Shown one piece after another: positions 12,338 through 23,141 of a stretch of DNA of 64,000 nucleotides; position 1 is the stretch's first letter; every line of letters starts with the position of its first letter. The position numbers and the translations under genes were made by a program. The stretch comes from Inia geoffrensis (lineage: Eukaryota; Chordata; Mammalia; Artiodactyla; Iniidae), in NCBI GenBank assembly GCA_036417435.1, contig CM070915.1, forward strand, positions 80,415,799 through 80,479,798, given 5' to 3'. The notes beneath the pieces are model-generated. The model ran no database searches, had not been told where the DNA came from, and saw nothing but the letters and a program-made list of their open reading frames with translations.

Positions 12338-13945
12338 TTTTATTTTTATAACAGCTTGAGACCTAACTTACATACCATAAAACTCATCCAAATAAAAATA
12401 CTGTGGCAAAATACACATAAAATTTCCAATTTCACCATTTTAAAGTGTATAATTCGGTGGCATTAAGTACACGCACGTGTTCTGCAACCACCAGCATTAT
12501 CTAGTCCCAGAATATTTCCCTAAAAGGAAACCCCAACCTGTTATGCAGCCTCCCTGTTCTCCTCTCCCCCAAGTACCTGGCAACACACACATCTACTTTC
12601 TGTCTCTACGGATTTGCCTGTTCTGAATATGTCACATAAGTGGAATCATGAAAGTCGTGGCCTTTTGAGACTAGCTTCTTTTACTCAGCATAACATTTTC
12701 AAGTTGCATCCAAGTTGTAGCAGGTGCCAGCACTGCATTCCTGCTTGTTGCTCAATAATATTCCACTGTATGGATATGTCACATTTTGTTTATCCATCCA
12801 TCAGGTGATGAACATTTGGGTTGTTTCCACTTTTTTGCATTTATAAATAATATGAATTTATATTTACTGCTATTTACTGAATTTACTGCTATGAATGTCA
12901 GTGCAGAAGTTATGTAGATATATGTTTTCAATTTTCTTGGGTTTATACCTAGGAGTAGAATTGCTGGATCATGTGGTAATGCTATGTTTAGCTTTTCGAG
13001 GAACTGCCAGGCTGCTTTCCAAAGTGTCTGTACCACTTTACCAGCCAGTATGAGGGGCTCCAATTTCTTCAAATCCTTGTCGACACTTATTATTGTCTGT
13101 CTTTTTTATTACAGCCATCCTAGTGGTGTGAAGTGGTAGCCGCTGTGGTTTTGATTTGCATTTCCCAGATGGCTAATGATGTTGATTACCAAGTGATTCG
13201 TGGCCATCTTCTTTGGAGAAGTGTCTATTCAAATCCTCTATTTTTTTTATTTGGGTTATCTTTTTTATATTGAGTTGTATTAGTTTTTATATATTCTGGA
13301 TACAAGTCCCCTATCAGATATGTGATTTGCAAAAAGTTTCTCCTGGGCTTCCCTGGTGGCGCAGTGGTTCAGAGTGCACCTGCCGATGCAGGGGACACAG
13401 GCTCGAGCCTGGGTCTGGGAAGATCCCACATGCCGCGGAGCAGCTGGGCCGGTGAGCCATGGCCACTGAGCCTGCGCGTCCGGAGCCTGTGCTCCGCAAC
13501 GAGAGACGCCACAGCAGTGAGAGGCCCGTGTACCGCAAAAAAAAAAAAAAAAAAGTTTCTCCTGTTCTCTGGCTCGTCTATTACTTTCTTGACAATGTCC
13601 TTTGAAGCACAGAAGTTTTTATTTTGATGAAGCCCCATTTATGGATTTTTCTTTTGTTATATATGCTTTTGGTGCCATAGGTAAGAAACAATTACCTAAT
13701 ATATATGTTTATGAAGATATTCCTATGTTTTCTTTTGAGTTTTATAGTTTTAGTTCTTAGGTTTAGGCCTATGATCTATTTTGAATTAATTCTTGTGTAT
13801 GGTGTGAGGCAGGGGTCAACTTAACTCTTTGGAGTGGGAATATCCAGTTGTCTCAGTGCTTTCTGTCGGAATTACTATTCTTTTCCAGTTGAAATGTCTG
13901 TCTCCCTTGTCAAAAATCAGCTGACCATAAGTATAAGATATGATA
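12338..13945 (-). mobile_element. L1M fragment, antisense, carrying a CHR SINE
   Basis: The reverse strand of 12,779-13,072 encodes a decayed L1 ORF2 C-terminus (WKAAWQFLEKLNIALPHDPA, then LLGINP). The plus strand shows the matching reverse 3'-UTR text from 'taacttacataccataaaac' onward. The L1 continues after the SINE insertion at 13,345 up to about 13,945. It is truncated and inactive. Confidence 0.85.
13345..13549 (+). repeat. CHR SINE (short cetacean form)
   Basis: It starts gggcttccctggtggcgcag, keeps the tRNA-derived head and the CpG-rich tail unit, and ends in poly(A). A perfect 14-bp target-site duplication, aaaagtttctcct with one more leading A, flanks it at 13,331-13,344 and 13,550-13,563. 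It was inserted into the antisense L1. Confidence 0.97.
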
Positions 13946-14209
13946 AATTTTAAAAGAACATATACATCATGCCAGTGATATCTAAAAAGATAATGAAGTA
14001 TATGAGTGTAGGTCTTAAAAAGAAAGAGTCTGAACTCACCAAATGAGAGGATTTAATCAGAATTTTGGTCTATCATTAGCAAAGAGTTGTGTAAATGCAT
14101 CTATTCTTCCCAGGATATACAGACTAAAGTTGCTGCTATATTTATTTAGGTCCAGTGAATACTGAGCAAGGGTTAACTGGCCAGAATCGCCTCTAATCTA
14201 GTTCTATTA

Positions 14210-15050
14210 CTTTACCATCATCCTGCAGAGGACTCCTAAAGCTCTGTGTCTTCTGGTCCAAACCTGTGGCTCTTCCTGCGTGTTCCCTCTTTGTGTAACA
14301 GGGCCCCACCATTCTCCCGGTCACTCTCTTCCAAAACTTGAGAGTGATCTTTATTTCCCTTTTTCCACATCCAGTTGCTGCAGCCAATCCATCTGCTCCA
14401 TATTTATCTTCTTAACATCATCCGTCCTTCTCATTCCTGTTTTGCTGTCTTGTTCTGCTTATTACATGGATTAGGCAGGTGTTTCCCAACTGATCTTTTA
14501 ACCTCATTCTTCCCTCTAGCCACTCCTGCAGGTTGCTGCTAAAGTAATCTTTCTTAAGGGGCAGAGTTGGTCATGTCACTCAACTAGTCACGGGCCTTCC
14601 AGGGCACCCCAGTGACTCCTGCGTGTCTCCGGATGCATGCATGTGTGAGTCCAAGACCAAGCTCCTGCAGCCTCAGCCCCACCTGAGACCTGGTTCCCAT
14701 TACTTCCTCTAAACGAATCTGATGTTCCCTACCACCCCACTTGTCTAAGGACGCTCATTTTTCAAAGTCAAATTCCATTTCTTTCACGATTTTTCTCATT
14801 CCATAGTGTAAACAGTTCTTCCTTTTTCTTTGTGTGCAAAATGGTTTATTTTTTGCCTTTATTTTAGTTTCTATCACATTCTACTCTATCTTATAAAAAC
14901 TTGAGTGGATCTCTTCTCTCTCCTTTTTGACTGGTAGTTTCTCGAGGATGGGATCATACTTTTTATTCCCTATGTACCCATCGCAGCCCTTAGCTGTGCA
15001 TTATAGATGATCAATATGTGCTTGCCGCACCAAGCTGAATTAACTGACAG
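14210..15050 (+). mobile_element. L2 LINE fossil
   Basis: The pyrimidine-rich 3' part resembles L2, including 'ttggtcatgtcactcaacta', 'gactcctgcgtgtctccgga' and a terminal 'tttctcgaggatgggatc' block equivalent to the L2 end. It is ancient and shared across mammals. Confidence 0.65.
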
Positions 15051-15187
15051 GCATTATTCAGGCTTTGTAGGAACAAAAGGTGTAAGAAGTAGCTCCTGCT
15101 CCTATGGACAACAATCAGTATTAAGACACTTTATACAGGTAATTCACAAGGTGAGACCTTTACACCGCTACAAAGGATAGGGGTTTT

Positions 15188-15353
15188 AGTGTCCTGGTCA
15201 AGTTCTAAATTAGAACAAGATAAACGAAGGTAAAAAGGGATCTTGGCTAAGAAAGTTTTTACTCAAAATGTGCCGAATCAACTGAACAGCCCTGGGGAGA
15301 CTGTGGTCTCGTTTTCTCTCATTTATCCCCTAATCACTCTCAAACGAGGGTCA
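15188..15353 (+). repeat. 166-bp direct repeat, copy 1
   Basis: It matches 16,501-16,666 at about 85 percent identity by hand alignment, with only about one or two single-base gaps. It contains the near-palindrome gttctaaattagaac. I do not recognise the family. It could be two copies of an unnamed repeat or a local duplication. Confidence 0.85.
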
Positions 15354-16500
15354 TTTGGTATTCCCACTTTTCCACGGCCATCCACCACTGAACCTGAATA
15401 GCCAAGGGTCTGTGACTGAGCGCACAGTAAGGAAGAAGGCGCCCAGGTGGGGCACATGTTTTGGGAGTGCCGAGGTAAGTCACACATCCTATGGCTTTCC
15501 CTGGATCGCCACATGGCATGTTGACCAACCAAGAGTCATCACAGCCTTTCTTAACCTGGGTTCTCTGTGGGGGACGAAGCCCTGACACTCTAAGGCTGCA
15601 CTGTATGCAACAGATCCGACCCTGCTGTGCATCTAGGTGGCACTAGTTACGTGCAGACTTGGGAGGAAAGAGAAGAGTCTGGAATATCCTCAGGATTCTG
15701 TGGTTCAAGTGAGGGAGCCAGCTGAGAATCAACCAGCATCGGGCCTCATGACGCAGCAGGAACAGCATACTCATTCTTAGATGATGGGCTTCTGAGTCAG
15801 GGTTTCACACTAGAAGCTGACTAACTGGCCTAGAAACCAGTCCCGTCTAATGCAGCAGCTTGTAAATCATCTGTGTTTGTGAAGCAGAGGTACATGTTCT
15901 ACCTGCTCTGACCTTACCAAATAAAACACAAACTACCTCGGCAAAAGGCATCAATGAAAGGCTTTCTTGTTTTTCAAAGATCAATGTTGATTTTGTAAGT
16001 TCTCAATCCTAAGAACACAACATCCATGACTGAGCAACAGAAGATTATTTTAGGATATTTGATAGTGACATAATTTCAATTTCAAAGACTAAACCACATT
16101 CAGTTTACTGTACTCAGGAGTGCAGACGAGGCATCACTTTCAGAAGACAACTTTATTCCAGAGGGAAGGAAGGTGCTCAGGTATGAATCCTCCTCGTGGC
16201 AGGACTGTAAGCCACACCTGGCTCTCCTCCCAGCCTCAGCGTCCCACCTGGCGGGGCGCCAGGACACCCACTGCCCAGCCCCACCCTGATGAGCATCCCT
16301 CCTGCGTCTATGCCACCTCCACGCACCAGCTCTCGCGTGTGGACCAGCAGACGAGCACCCTGGAAGCGCAGCGTGGTCTCCTCCCAGCTGCTGCTCTGCA
16401 GCCCACTTTCCTGTCGTCTTCGAGAAAGTACAGGCCTCACAATCTCAAATTTACTAAAAGTCTAAATACAGTACAAAGCATTTTTTCCCCCTGAATCATC
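15354..16500. other. Intronic stretch between the 166-bp repeats
   Basis: Unique-looking sequence with a GC-richer part at 16.18-16.42 kb. I see no recognised element or credible exon. Confidence 0.5.
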
Positions 16501-16666
16501 AGTGTCTTAGTGAAGTTCTAAATTAGAACAAGATAAGTGAAGGGAAGGAGGGATCTTAGCCAAGAAAGTTTTTACTCAAAATGTACCAAATCAGTTCAGC
16601 AGCCCTGGGCAGACTGTGGTCTTGTTTCTCTCACTTATCCCCCAACTCACTCTCAAGTGAGGGTCA
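16501..16666 (+). repeat. 166-bp direct repeat, copy 2
   Basis: The partner of 15,188-15,353, in the same orientation with starts 1,313 bp apart. The gttctaaattagaac near-palindrome and the 'aagaaagtttttactcaaaa' block are identical in both copies. Homology stops abruptly at both ends. Confidence 0.85.
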
Positions 16667-17307
16667 ATCCTACCAATAAGGACTTTCTCCTACATAAATA
16701 ACCTATTTATGTACATTATTTGTGTATGTAATAAATAAACAAGTTATTTATGTATGTAATTCTCCTACATAAACAACCACTACACGACCACAAAGGGGAG
16801 GAAATGAACACTGTCTACCCTCCTCCTAGCTCTCAGGCCCATCTGTGCTTCACCCGTTTGTGTCCATCGCACCCTTTGCAGCAGAAGACAGCTCAGAACT
16901 GCGTGCTGCATTTAGCTGCCATCCCCTTAATCCTCTGCGATCCAGAAGGCTCCTTGGCTTCCTTGACTTTCATGACCTTGACATTCTCCAAGGACACAGG
17001 CCAGTAATTCTGTGGTACACAAACTCTCACTTTGGGTTTCTCTGATATTTTCTCATAATGAGATCCAGCTCATGTATTACTGGTAAGGATAACACAGAAG
17101 TGGTGCTGTGTTCTTCTAAGCAGTTGGCATGCTATTTCAGTAGGTCCTAATAGTGACGATGTTCAGTTTTATTACTTAATTGAGGCAATGCCTGTCAGGC
17201 TTCTCAACTGTAAGTTACTTTTTCCTTTTGAAATTAAAAAAACATTGTGTGGGAGATACTTTCAAACCATGTAAATATCCTATTCCTTGTCAAATTTTCA
17301 ATTCATT
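16667..17307. other. Intronic stretch, local AT-rich duplication
   Basis: Near 16,686-16,775 the string tctcctacataaa occurs twice, around AT-rich 'tatttatgta' units, suggesting small tandem slippage. Nothing else is recognised. Confidence 0.55.
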
Positions 17308-17510
17308 CATTGGTGGTCCAGGGGGTAGGACTCCATACTCCCAATGCAGGGGGGCCCAGGCTCAATCCCTGGGGAACTAGATTCCACATGCATGCCATAG
17401 CTAAGGTCTGCACGCCGCAACTAAACATGCCACTACGAAGACCCCGTGTGCTGCAACTAAAACCCAGAGCAGCCAAAATAAATATTAAAATAAATAAATA
17501 AATAAACAAA
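17308..17510 (+). repeat. CHR-1-type SINE, diverged
   Basis: A tRNA-derived head (ggtggtccagggggtaggac, then caatgcagg) is followed by CHR-1 units such as cacgccgcaactaaacatgc and an (AAAT)n tail. It is older and more diverged than the short CpG-rich copies. Confidence 0.85.
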
Positions 17511-17699
17511 AACACCTTATATATATATATTAAAAAAACAAAAGAATCAAAGGCCCTGCCATAGCTCTCCAGACCTTCTCGTGACCAGACCCTCGCCGGA
17601 TCCGCCCGCCCAGACCTTTGTGCACTGGCCTCCCCCGTCTGGCAAACACACAGCCTCATCTGCCTCACAGCCTTGCATGCGCGCCCCGCTGCCTGGGAC

Positions 17700-18015
17700 A
17701 CTCTCCTCAAACACCTCATGGCTTGTTCTCTCACCTCCTTTGGGATTTTCACTCAAATATTATCTTCTCAGCGAGGCTCTCCTCAATTCTTATGTAAAAG
17801 TAGCAACCACTCCATCTTCACTATCCCCTTGTCCAGGTTTACCTGAAGTCAGAACCACTATTACTTTCTTATATTGCTGCCAGTCTTCCCCAATCTAATA
17901 TAAGTTCCATTGGTGCATACACTTCCTCTTTTTTGGTCTTACGTATTGCTGCGTCCCCAACACCCAGAACGACATGTGACAGAGGAGGCACGAAAATACT
18001 TGTTGAATGAGTGTT
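17700..18015 (+). mobile_element. L2 LINE 3' end
   Basis: It ends with 'ataagttccattggtgca', 'gcgtccccaacacccagaac' and 'acttgttgaatgagtg', closely following the L2 3' terminus. Confidence 0.8.
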
Positions 18016-18454
18016 TCCACATGGCCTTCTTCATTATGTTATGCAGTGGCTTGATATTATACCATGTAATATGTCATAATTAAATAATCCTCCTCATACT
18101 GAATACTGAGGTTGCTTCTATTTTTCCATTATTACAGGCATTGCTACTATGAAGAATAGTGTGTGCATCTGTGATTTTTTTTGTGTTTCTCATGGACTAA
18201 ATTTCTAAGAATTACTGGGTTAAAGAATATATCTTCATTGCTATATGTTATGTATTGCTTTCCAAAACAACTGTAATGTTTAGATATTGCAAGAGCAATA
18301 ACTGTGTATAAAAAGTCCTATTATTTTCCTAATATATAATTAAAAATTTAAAAGTACACAGAGGTGTGGGACCATTCCCCACCCCCATTCTGGTCCTCCA
18401 TCCCCCTAGTTCATAGATAATGAACTGTTGTTTCTTACATGTCCTTTCAGAGTT

Positions 18455-18523
<69 letters not shown>
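18455..18523 (+). repeat. (CT)n(TA)n compound microsatellite
   Basis: About 22 CT units pass directly into about 12 TA units. Such perfect dinucleotide tracts are usually polymorphic. Confidence 0.97.
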
Positions 18524-19590
18524 CTCCAAGGAATACAGCACATTTTAAATACCGCCCTGCTCCTTACTTTTTGTAGTTAACCCATGTCATAGATGTTTGT
18601 GTATCAGATCACAGTGCTTCCTCATTCTTTTTTTAATAGCAGCATAGACAGCTATGCAGTAAGTATCCCACTGTATGTGATTTAATTTTAACCCTCTAGT
18701 GCTGACCATTTAGGCCATTTCCACATTTGCTATCATAAACAACAGGGCAAAGAATAACCCTGTACTCCATACGTGTGCAGGTGTACCTGTAGGATATATT
18801 CCAAGAAGAGGAAGTGCTGGGTTAAAGATATAACATGCTTAAAATCCATGCTTTTGCTCACGCACACCACGTACACTCACACACACGCACTCCCCACGGC
18901 CTCTCTACCCTGAGTAGTGACAACTTATTCTCCCTCCACCATTTAGAGCAAAGGCACATTTCCCCTCAGCCTCACCAAACAGATGTCACTAAAATTTTGG
19001 ATTTCTCCGAATTTGATAAAAGCGTTAATCTGCATTTCTTTAACCATATGAGACACAACATATTTTCATCTGCTTCTTGTTTTCGGTGAACTGTGTGTTC
19101 ATATCCTTTTGCTTCTTGGGTTGGAGGATTTTTCTCTATTAATTTCTGTGCACACTTTATCAGAGAGACTGACGCTCTGTATTACAGATTACAAAGGCAT
19201 GTTCCCAGTTTGCCATTTAACTTTTGACTTTACCATGCAGATTTAATAGGATTTATTACTATTTTCTTTTGGGACCTTTGGATGTTAAGTCACAGTTAGA
19301 AAACTTCCACTTGAAGATAATTTTCCTGCGATTTCTTTTGAACTATTACAGTTTTAATTTTTATGTTTAAAATCTTTGCTCCATTTGTAACTTATTCTAG
19401 TGCAGGTTGAAAGAAACCGGCCCAATTTTTTTCCCCAGATGACCTATCTATTGTCCTTACACCATTTACTGTATGGTTCACCTCTCCCCATTGCTTTGAG
19501 ATATGTATATTATTTATGAAATTCCCGTATATATTTGGGATTTTCTCTTCTGTTTCATTGGTCTGTTACATTAAAGGAGAAAACCCCTAT

Positions 19591-19723
19591 AATTTTTTTT
19601 TTTTTTTTTTTTTTGCTACACTGCGCATCAGGTGGGATCTTAGTTCCCCAACCAGGGATAGAACCAGCGCCCTCTGCAGCGGAAGCGCAGAGCCTTAACT
19701 GCTGGACTGCCAGGGAAGTCCCC
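19591..19723 (-). repeat. CHR SINE, short, antisense
   Basis: A T-rich tail (A-tail on the minus strand) is followed by the reversed SINE head, ending ccagggaagtcccc. A perfect 10-bp target-site duplication, gaaaacccct, lies at 19,579-19,588 and 19,724-19,733. Confidence 0.93.
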
Positions 19724-19829
19724 GAAAACCCCTTTACCTTTAGAAAGTGGCTTTCATTAATATCTGCTTCTAACAGCTAGATGTTACCTATCATATGGTG
19801 TTCTTGTGAAGAATAAAGAAGATAGCTCC

Positions 19830-20460
19830 CTCCTGGGCACAGGGCCTGGCTCTCATGTCCTCACCTCTCCCCCACTGCGCGCTCACATCCAGCTGTTTTT
19901 CTCCAGCCCAGTGTTTCACGGGCACCTTGATCCCAATGACACACTGGGACTCTCCACGTCCACCCAGCACCTGCCGGGTCACCCGCCGCAGTAACCGAGC
20001 TGCCGTCAAACCAGCAGCCCCGCCATCGTCCCCCACGCCCCTCCCGTCCATCATCTCACATCCAGACGTCGGCACCTTTGAAACAGATCCTGGATCTCTC
20101 CACTTTTCACCACTTCCTCACCAGCACACTTGCCCAGACCACAGCCTCCCTTTTCTGGATTCCTGAAATGGCCTTGTCCCTCCTCGGGTTCCTGCTCTGC
20201 CACATCCCCTGTGACCCGGGGCAGCCAAAGCGCTCTTCTCTAAACACAGATGAGGCCCACCCACCCCATGCCCGAACCGGAAGCCGCCTGCCTCCTCAGG
20301 GCGGCTCCGCCGTCAGGGGCCCTGGGGCCGCAGAGCCCCGCCACGCCAGGCCAGCTCCCTTTCTGCTTCCTGGGGCACAGGAGGCTTTTCAGGCAGGCTC
20401 CGCCTCTTCATTCAGGCCCCTCCTCCAAGGGCTCTGCCTAGGCCTCCCGTCCTAGTCACT
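19830..20460 (+). mobile_element. Possible GC-rich L2 fossil
   Basis: The C-rich text with 'gaaatggccttgtccctcct', 'aaagcgctcttctctaaaca' and 'ggctcc...tcctccaagggctct' resembles the L2 middle/3' region but is strongly diverged. The overlapping open frames (for example 20,078-20,455) do not resemble a known protein. Confidence 0.45.
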
Positions 20461-22684
20461 CCAGGTAACCTTGACGCCCCACCCAGGTTCCTCCGTACAC
20501 AGCACGGTGCCACTTCCCACAAGGACAGCAAACAACTGTGAGCCCTTAACTACAAAGAGGAGGGAAGCGACCTGGGCCTCCATGCAGATCCACACTGTGC
20601 TTGGCTGTGCTCTCACCCTCTTGCCAGCAGGTGGCCAGGGAGGCCAGCAGTGGAGGCTGTAATCCCCAGGGTCCTGGCTCCCTGGTGACCCCATGGCACT
20701 GGCCTGGCCATGACTCAGCGTTGGTGTTATCAGGAGTCACTGCCAAGGACCTGCCAGGACAGACTTCGGGTGGGGCCCACAGGTTCCAGAAATGTGAACT
20801 CCACAGACACTGTGCTTAAAGTTTAAACAGTGTGATTAACAAGCGTCTGCATGTCACTGACTATCATGAAGGACCCCCCAAAACTTATACAGTTGAATAA
20901 AACATATCATGGAAAAAAACCAACCTTTCATAAACCGAAAGGATGTGTTAGGTATTGCTCCACCAGGTCATGAGAGCATAGAGCGGACCGACTATTCCAT
21001 TTGGGGCAGGAAGGAAAGTCTTTCCATTTCGAGTAACACTCTTCACTATTAATGTTTTTGAATACACAGTTCAAAGTTTTTTCATGGCAAATGCTTTTTT
21101 TGTACATAATATACTAAATACATTTCAACTACGGAGTTGCAGCTTTCTCTAAAACAGAAGATCCCACTTACAGAAACATGGAGAACACAGAAAATAAAGC
21201 AGAACAGAAAATAAAGGGCATTGTATCTATTAATAATCTGCATATTAGTATTTTCCATCACAAGTAAGTAGATATGGGCTGAATGTGACTTAATAATGCA
21301 CTCTGTTTAGGAGAAGCGCCCCACAGGTTGTGTACATAGTATCCACGTTTTAAGGCCTTTATAGACCTTGACAGCTATCTCTCTGTTAGATGCAAGCTGA
21401 GAAGACCGACACCGTGGCAGTTATTTCCACTGCAGGAGAACAAAGTAGAACAAATGAGACTATTCTAGATCTGATATGCCAGATTCCTCATGTATGAATA
21501 AGATACATTCCAAGACCTTTATAATTTCCCAAATCACAAAGCCTGGGAATATTTGTACAACTTGCCTTCCACCAAATTACGTTTTTTTAAAGAGTTTTCC
21601 ATGAACAGACTCACAGATTCACAACTGCTTTTTCAAACTTCACTGAATTTCCTCTCTTATTAATAACCTTTTTTAAAATGAGAAAAGCATTAACATTTTA
21701 CAAGAGTTACTGTTCATGAGAAGTCTCAGGGGATGCAACAACGCTGCCCTGCAGGAGGTGCTGAGAGTGGTGGAGCAGGGGGCTGGCTCAGGGCACAGGG
21801 CCCTCCCCAGGGTCACCGCTCACCACACCCGGGCATGCCTGGGGACCTCCTCAGCCAGGGCCATGGAAGCTGATCCGTGCGCGCACATGCCACGTAGGCC
21901 ACACCACCACGCTGAGCCTGACGCTGCCACACAGACCTGCCACTGCTCTTATGCCCGAAAGGCTGTGGTCAGGTCGGATTTGATCTCCCAAAAGTACGAG
22001 CGGGTGTCCCATTTCTGTTCACCACTGAGCTAGAAGCCGTTTAGGGAATTCATTCTTCTCACCCAGGTCCTGCACATGCTGGGCTGGCAGAGGCTGAGAC
22101 AGCCCCAGGGCTGGGATTTCCCAATTCTGTGGTCCCTCCCCTGCAGGGTTAGTTTCTATCCCCCAGAGGCTAAACACTGACTAGCAGCTCTCAGTCACAT
22201 GTGGCACCCACTGTGTCTGCTTTAGTGCAGCCACATGTTAGTCTAGAGTTTGAAACCTTAACACTATTACTCTGGAGCACTAACTATTTAATAATCCCAC
22301 TGCCATTGAGCATTAAATCTTTAAAAATGTCTCACCTAGAACAGGCACACAAGTAAATTTGTTGAATTGAATATTCCTTCAAATATAAAGCAGGAAAGAA
22401 TCTATGATGAACTTTATGACATCACAGGACTGAAAAAACATTCAGAAATAACACAAGTTTATGCACCGGAGCAGCAAGTAGCACAGAGAAAAGTGGGAAT
22501 TGATTAATTTATTTAATTTCTTAACGTATGAAATATGTCTGTACTAAGATTTGCTTATTTCAAAAAAATTTTAAAGTGAACCTCAACTATGCATACCATT
22601 ATCATTATCAGCATCGACTAATTAAATTCCCCTTTTACATCAAAGCTCAACAGTTATAGTCTATAGCATAAACTTTTAGTTTTT
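20461..22684. other. Intronic stretch without recognised feature
   Basis: About 2.2 kb of intron with a GC-richer part at 21.7-22.1 kb. I see no repeat family, RNA gene or exon that I can name. Confidence 0.5.
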
Positions 22685-22959
22685 TAAAAATTTATTTTAT
22701 TTATTAATTTTTTGGCTGCATTGGGTCTTAGTTGCGGCATGCAGGATCTTTGTTGCAGCATGCGGGCTCTTTGTTGCAGCGCATGGGCTTCTCTTTAGTT
22801 GTGGCACCCAGGCTCCAGAGCACATGGGCTCAGTACTTGCAGCACGTGGGCTTAGTTGCCCTGCAGCATGTGGGATCTTAGCTCCCCGACCAGGGATCGA
22901 ACCCGCGTCCCCTGCATTGGAAGGCGGATTCTTAACCACTGGACCACCAGGGAAGTCCC
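22685..22959 (-). repeat. CHR-1-type SINE, antisense, near full length
   Basis: It reads, reversed, as tgggacttccctggtggtcc, the tRNA-Glu-like head, several 'gcatgcgggctc'-type units and an AT-rich tail. No clear target-site duplication was found. Confidence 0.93.
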
Positions 22960-23141
22960 AAATTTTTATAGTTTTAATACTTGTTATCAAGTAATGTATC
23001 CAGAAATTTGGGGACTCTGAATTCTTTTAAAAAGATAGAACATTAAGTTAAATGACAATTTTTTTTGCCCACCGTGCATTCCATAGCAATGGCATTCTAA
23101 AATGAAATTTTAGGACTGTGGGGCTTTGTTGTTCTCCTCTA

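Larger units (their letters stand above)
18020..19790 (-). mobile_element. Old L1M fragments, antisense
   Basis: Reverse L1 text occurs twice: 'tattacaggcattgctac...gggttaaagaatat' and 'ctatcataaacaacaggg...tgggttaaagatat', followed by reverse 3'-ORF2 wording to about 19.5 kb. There are probably two overlapping fragments. A CHR SINE and a (CT)n(TA)n tract interrupt it. Confidence 0.6.

Noticed and set aside
13345..13420. tRNA-like head of CHR SINEs as possible tRNA genes
   Set aside because: The head derives from a tRNA but lacks an intact cloverleaf and continues into a SINE body.
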